Virus record (IMG/VR): IMGVR_UViG_3300012685_000002
Span: 1-64,000 of that record
DNA from: a virus
Length of the DNA: 64,000 nucleotides
Direction: 5' to 3' (one strand)
Shown: one piece after another, positions 62,625 through 64,000 of the stretch
Layout of the letters: each line of letters begins with the position of its first letter
How positions within the stretch are numbered: the first letter of the stretch is position 1
Notes under the pieces: model-generated
Told to the model about the DNA's origin: nothing
Databases searched by the model: none
Seen by the model: the letters and a program-made list of their open reading frames with translations, nothing else
Translations under genes and position numbers: made by a program

Positions 62625-63680
62625 TTAACGCTCCACGATGCGTGCGTTGATGGACTTGATCAGGTCACGGAACTTGCCACCGCCGCCTTCACGGACGCTG
62701 GTGCCGTCCTTGAGACCAGGGGAGGCGTCAGACTGACGCTGAACTTGGGCGGTAGCCGCCGAGCCTGCACCCACCTGCTGCTGGGGGGCCTGGCGGACAG
62801 CCGCCTGCTTCTGCGGCGTCACAACCTTTTGCTGCGTCTTGGCTTGCTGACGGGGGATGCCCTTGAGCTCAGAGACGAGCCCCTCGACATCCGTGAGCTC
62901 CAGATCGCCACCGTTGGCCTTGACCGCAAGGGCCACGACCTTCTCAGCGGTGTCGAAGGAGACGCCATGGGCTCGCGCCGCTCTGCGAGTGGCGGCGATG
63001 ACCTGATTCGCCTTCTCGCGCTGGTAGCGCTCGGACATGGCCCGTTCCCGACGCTGGGCTTCCATCAGTCGGGCTTCGGCCGAGAGCTCACGCTCCCAGG
63101 ACGCCTTGGCCCGAGGGTCCTGCTCGACTTCCGTCATGATCTCGGAGACCTTCTTCCACACTTCGGGCTGGCTGAAGGCGAGGGCCAAGAGCACCTTGTC
63201 AGGGGCGTTCTTGAGCCGCTCCGAGAACTCCTGGTAGGACTGCATCACCTGGGAGGCTTCGAGCTGCTTCGTCAGGGCGTCCTGCGCCAGGTCTACGGCG
63301 GCAGCCACGAGCTTCTGGTACTGTGGGAGGAGCTCCTTGGGCACGTCTGCACCGGCGATGCCCAGGTCGATGCCCGCTTCGTTCAAGGCTCCCTCGATCT
63401 CTTCGAGCGAGACAACCTCTTCCGTCACGGTCTCTTCGGTGGTCTGCTGCTGCTGCGTTTGCTGCGTCTGCCCTTCGGGCAACACGGTGACGAGCGGCTC
63501 GGTGTCGGGGTTGGGCTGCAACGTGGCACCGATGTCGTCGTGTTGCTGGTTGGCAGCGGCGGCGGCGGCCGCGCGTGCCAGTCTACCTGCGTCGATTCCC
63601 TCAGCACCGCCTTGATCGGCAAGGTCCGCCGAGCTGAGAGTGAGATCGCCCGCACCGGCGGGCAGGACATCGTTAGGCAT
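62625..63680 (-). CDS. Scaffolding-like protein
   Basis: 351 residues, Gln/Glu/Ala-rich, coiled-coil-like throughout (DALTKQLEASQVMQSYQEF, SAEARLMEAQRRERAMSERY) with a basic C-terminus (KFRDLIKSINARIVER) that could bind capsid, the usual scaffold design. Sits just before the capsid gene. ATG at 63680. Confidence 0.75.
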   Translation of the reverse strand: MPNDVLPAGAGDLTLSSADLADQGGAEGIDAGRLARAAAAAAANQQHDDIGATLQPNPDTEPLVTVLPEGQTQQTQQQQTTEETVTEEVVSLEEIEGALNEAGIDLGIAGADVPKELLPQYQKLVAAAVDLAQDALTKQLEASQVMQSYQEFSERLKNAPDKVLLALAFSQPEVWKKVSEIMTEVEQDPRAKASWERELSAEARLMEAQRRERAMSERYQREKANQVIAATRRAARAHGVSFDTAEKVVALAVKANGGDLELTDVEGLVSELKGIPRQQAKTQQKVVTPQKQAAVRQAPQQQVGAGSAATAQVQRQSDASPGLKDGTSVREGGGGKFRDLIKSINARIVER

Positions 63681-63990
63681 TGGACGACTCCTTCTTCTCA
63701 AACGGTTTGTTCTTCTTCTCGCCTTCAGCTTCCTTAGGTGGCATGAGGTACTGGACCAGCGCATCCACCAGCGCTTTGCCGAGCTCCGTCTTGACGTTCT
63801 GGGATGTCTCGGCGTCCGCCCGGATCTGGCGGAGTTGCTTCTCTTGATCGAGCATGGACTGCTTCTCTGCTTCGGCAGCCTGACTGATGGCTTGCTCGTG
63901 GCCGCTCATGTGCTGCATGAAGGCCTGCTTCTTGTTCGGGTCCCAGGCCTTGAACGAGAGCGTCTTGGGGAGCTTCGAGTGCTCCGCCAT
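63673..63990 (-). CDS. Charged helical protein upstream of the scaffold
   Basis: 105 residues, long charged helix (QAISQAAEAEKQSMLDQEKQ) and a Lys/Glu-rich tail. Overlaps the scaffold start by 8 nt. May be an assembly accessory protein; a portal gene is expected further right, outside the window. Confidence 0.65.
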   Translation of the reverse strand: MAEHSKLPKTLSFKAWDPNKKQAFMQHMSGHEQAISQAAEAEKQSMLDQEKQLRQIRADAETSQNVKTELGKALVDALVQYLMPPKEAEGEKKNKPFEKKESSNA

Positions 63991-64000
63991 GTGCGTCTGA

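Noticed and set aside
1-64000. CRISPR array or insertion sequence
   Set aside because: I saw no regularly spaced repeats with unique spacers, no transposase-like ORF and no terminal inverted repeats with target duplications.

Overview
The window is part of the genome of a tailed bacteriophage, most likely a large podovirus-like phage of a GC-rich bacterial host. Evidence for a phage is the terminase large subunit start at the left edge, a scaffold plus capsid plus tail block in podovirus order at the right, lysis genes, a family A DNA polymerase, and dense genes with ATGA, TAATG or GTGA overlaps. Evidence for a bacterial host is clear Shine-Dalgarno (SD) sequences and sigma70-type promoters. 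Almost everything is read on the minus strand; the one convincing plus-strand gene is a small HTH protein at 1722..1994.

Layout, left to right (transcription runs right to left). 1-3.8 kb: terminase N-terminus and small virion or packaging genes. 3.8-14 kb: an early-looking accessory region with small zinc-ribbon and membrane proteins, an M28-like peptidase fused to zinc ribbons, a 23-nt motif repeated upstream of several operons, and two gene-poor stretches (6.5-7.2 and 7.6-8.1 kb) full of perfect RNA hairpins and tRNA-like genes that carry insertions. 14-20.2 kb: replication genes, namely a RepA-like ATPase and a family A polymerase split into two ORFs, the first with a family-4 uracil-DNA-glycosylase domain. 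20.4-24.7 kb: one minus-strand operon of 33 tRNA genes covering all 20 amino acids, with an RNase P RNA gene, a peptide deformylase and small ORFs packed between the tRNAs. 24.7-30.2 kb: recombination and nucleotide metabolism genes. 30.2-34.5 kb: lysis genes and small membrane proteins. 34.4-64 kb: virion genes, including a 1739-aa tail protein, a 2831-aa giant, tail-tube-like proteins, major capsid protein and scaffold.

How it fits together: the phage seems to bring its own translation kit. A strong promoter at 24.73 kb, embedded in a 9-bp inverted repeat, drives the tRNA operon. The operon also encodes a short (about 203 nt) RNase P RNA that could help mature those tRNAs, and peptide deformylase. 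Five ORFs in the operon begin 1-2 nt after the discriminator base of the preceding tRNA with no SD, which suggests that tRNA 3' processing releases leaderless mRNAs. None of the tRNAs encodes CCA. A second tRNA cluster at 7.06-8.79 kb repeats Glu and Val anticodons but has 37 to about 213-nt insertions in the D-loop or anticodon loop. These two clusters are the most unusual parts of the window.

Functions are read from motifs by eye without database searches, so distant-family calls and virion roles inferred from gene order carry moderate confidence.
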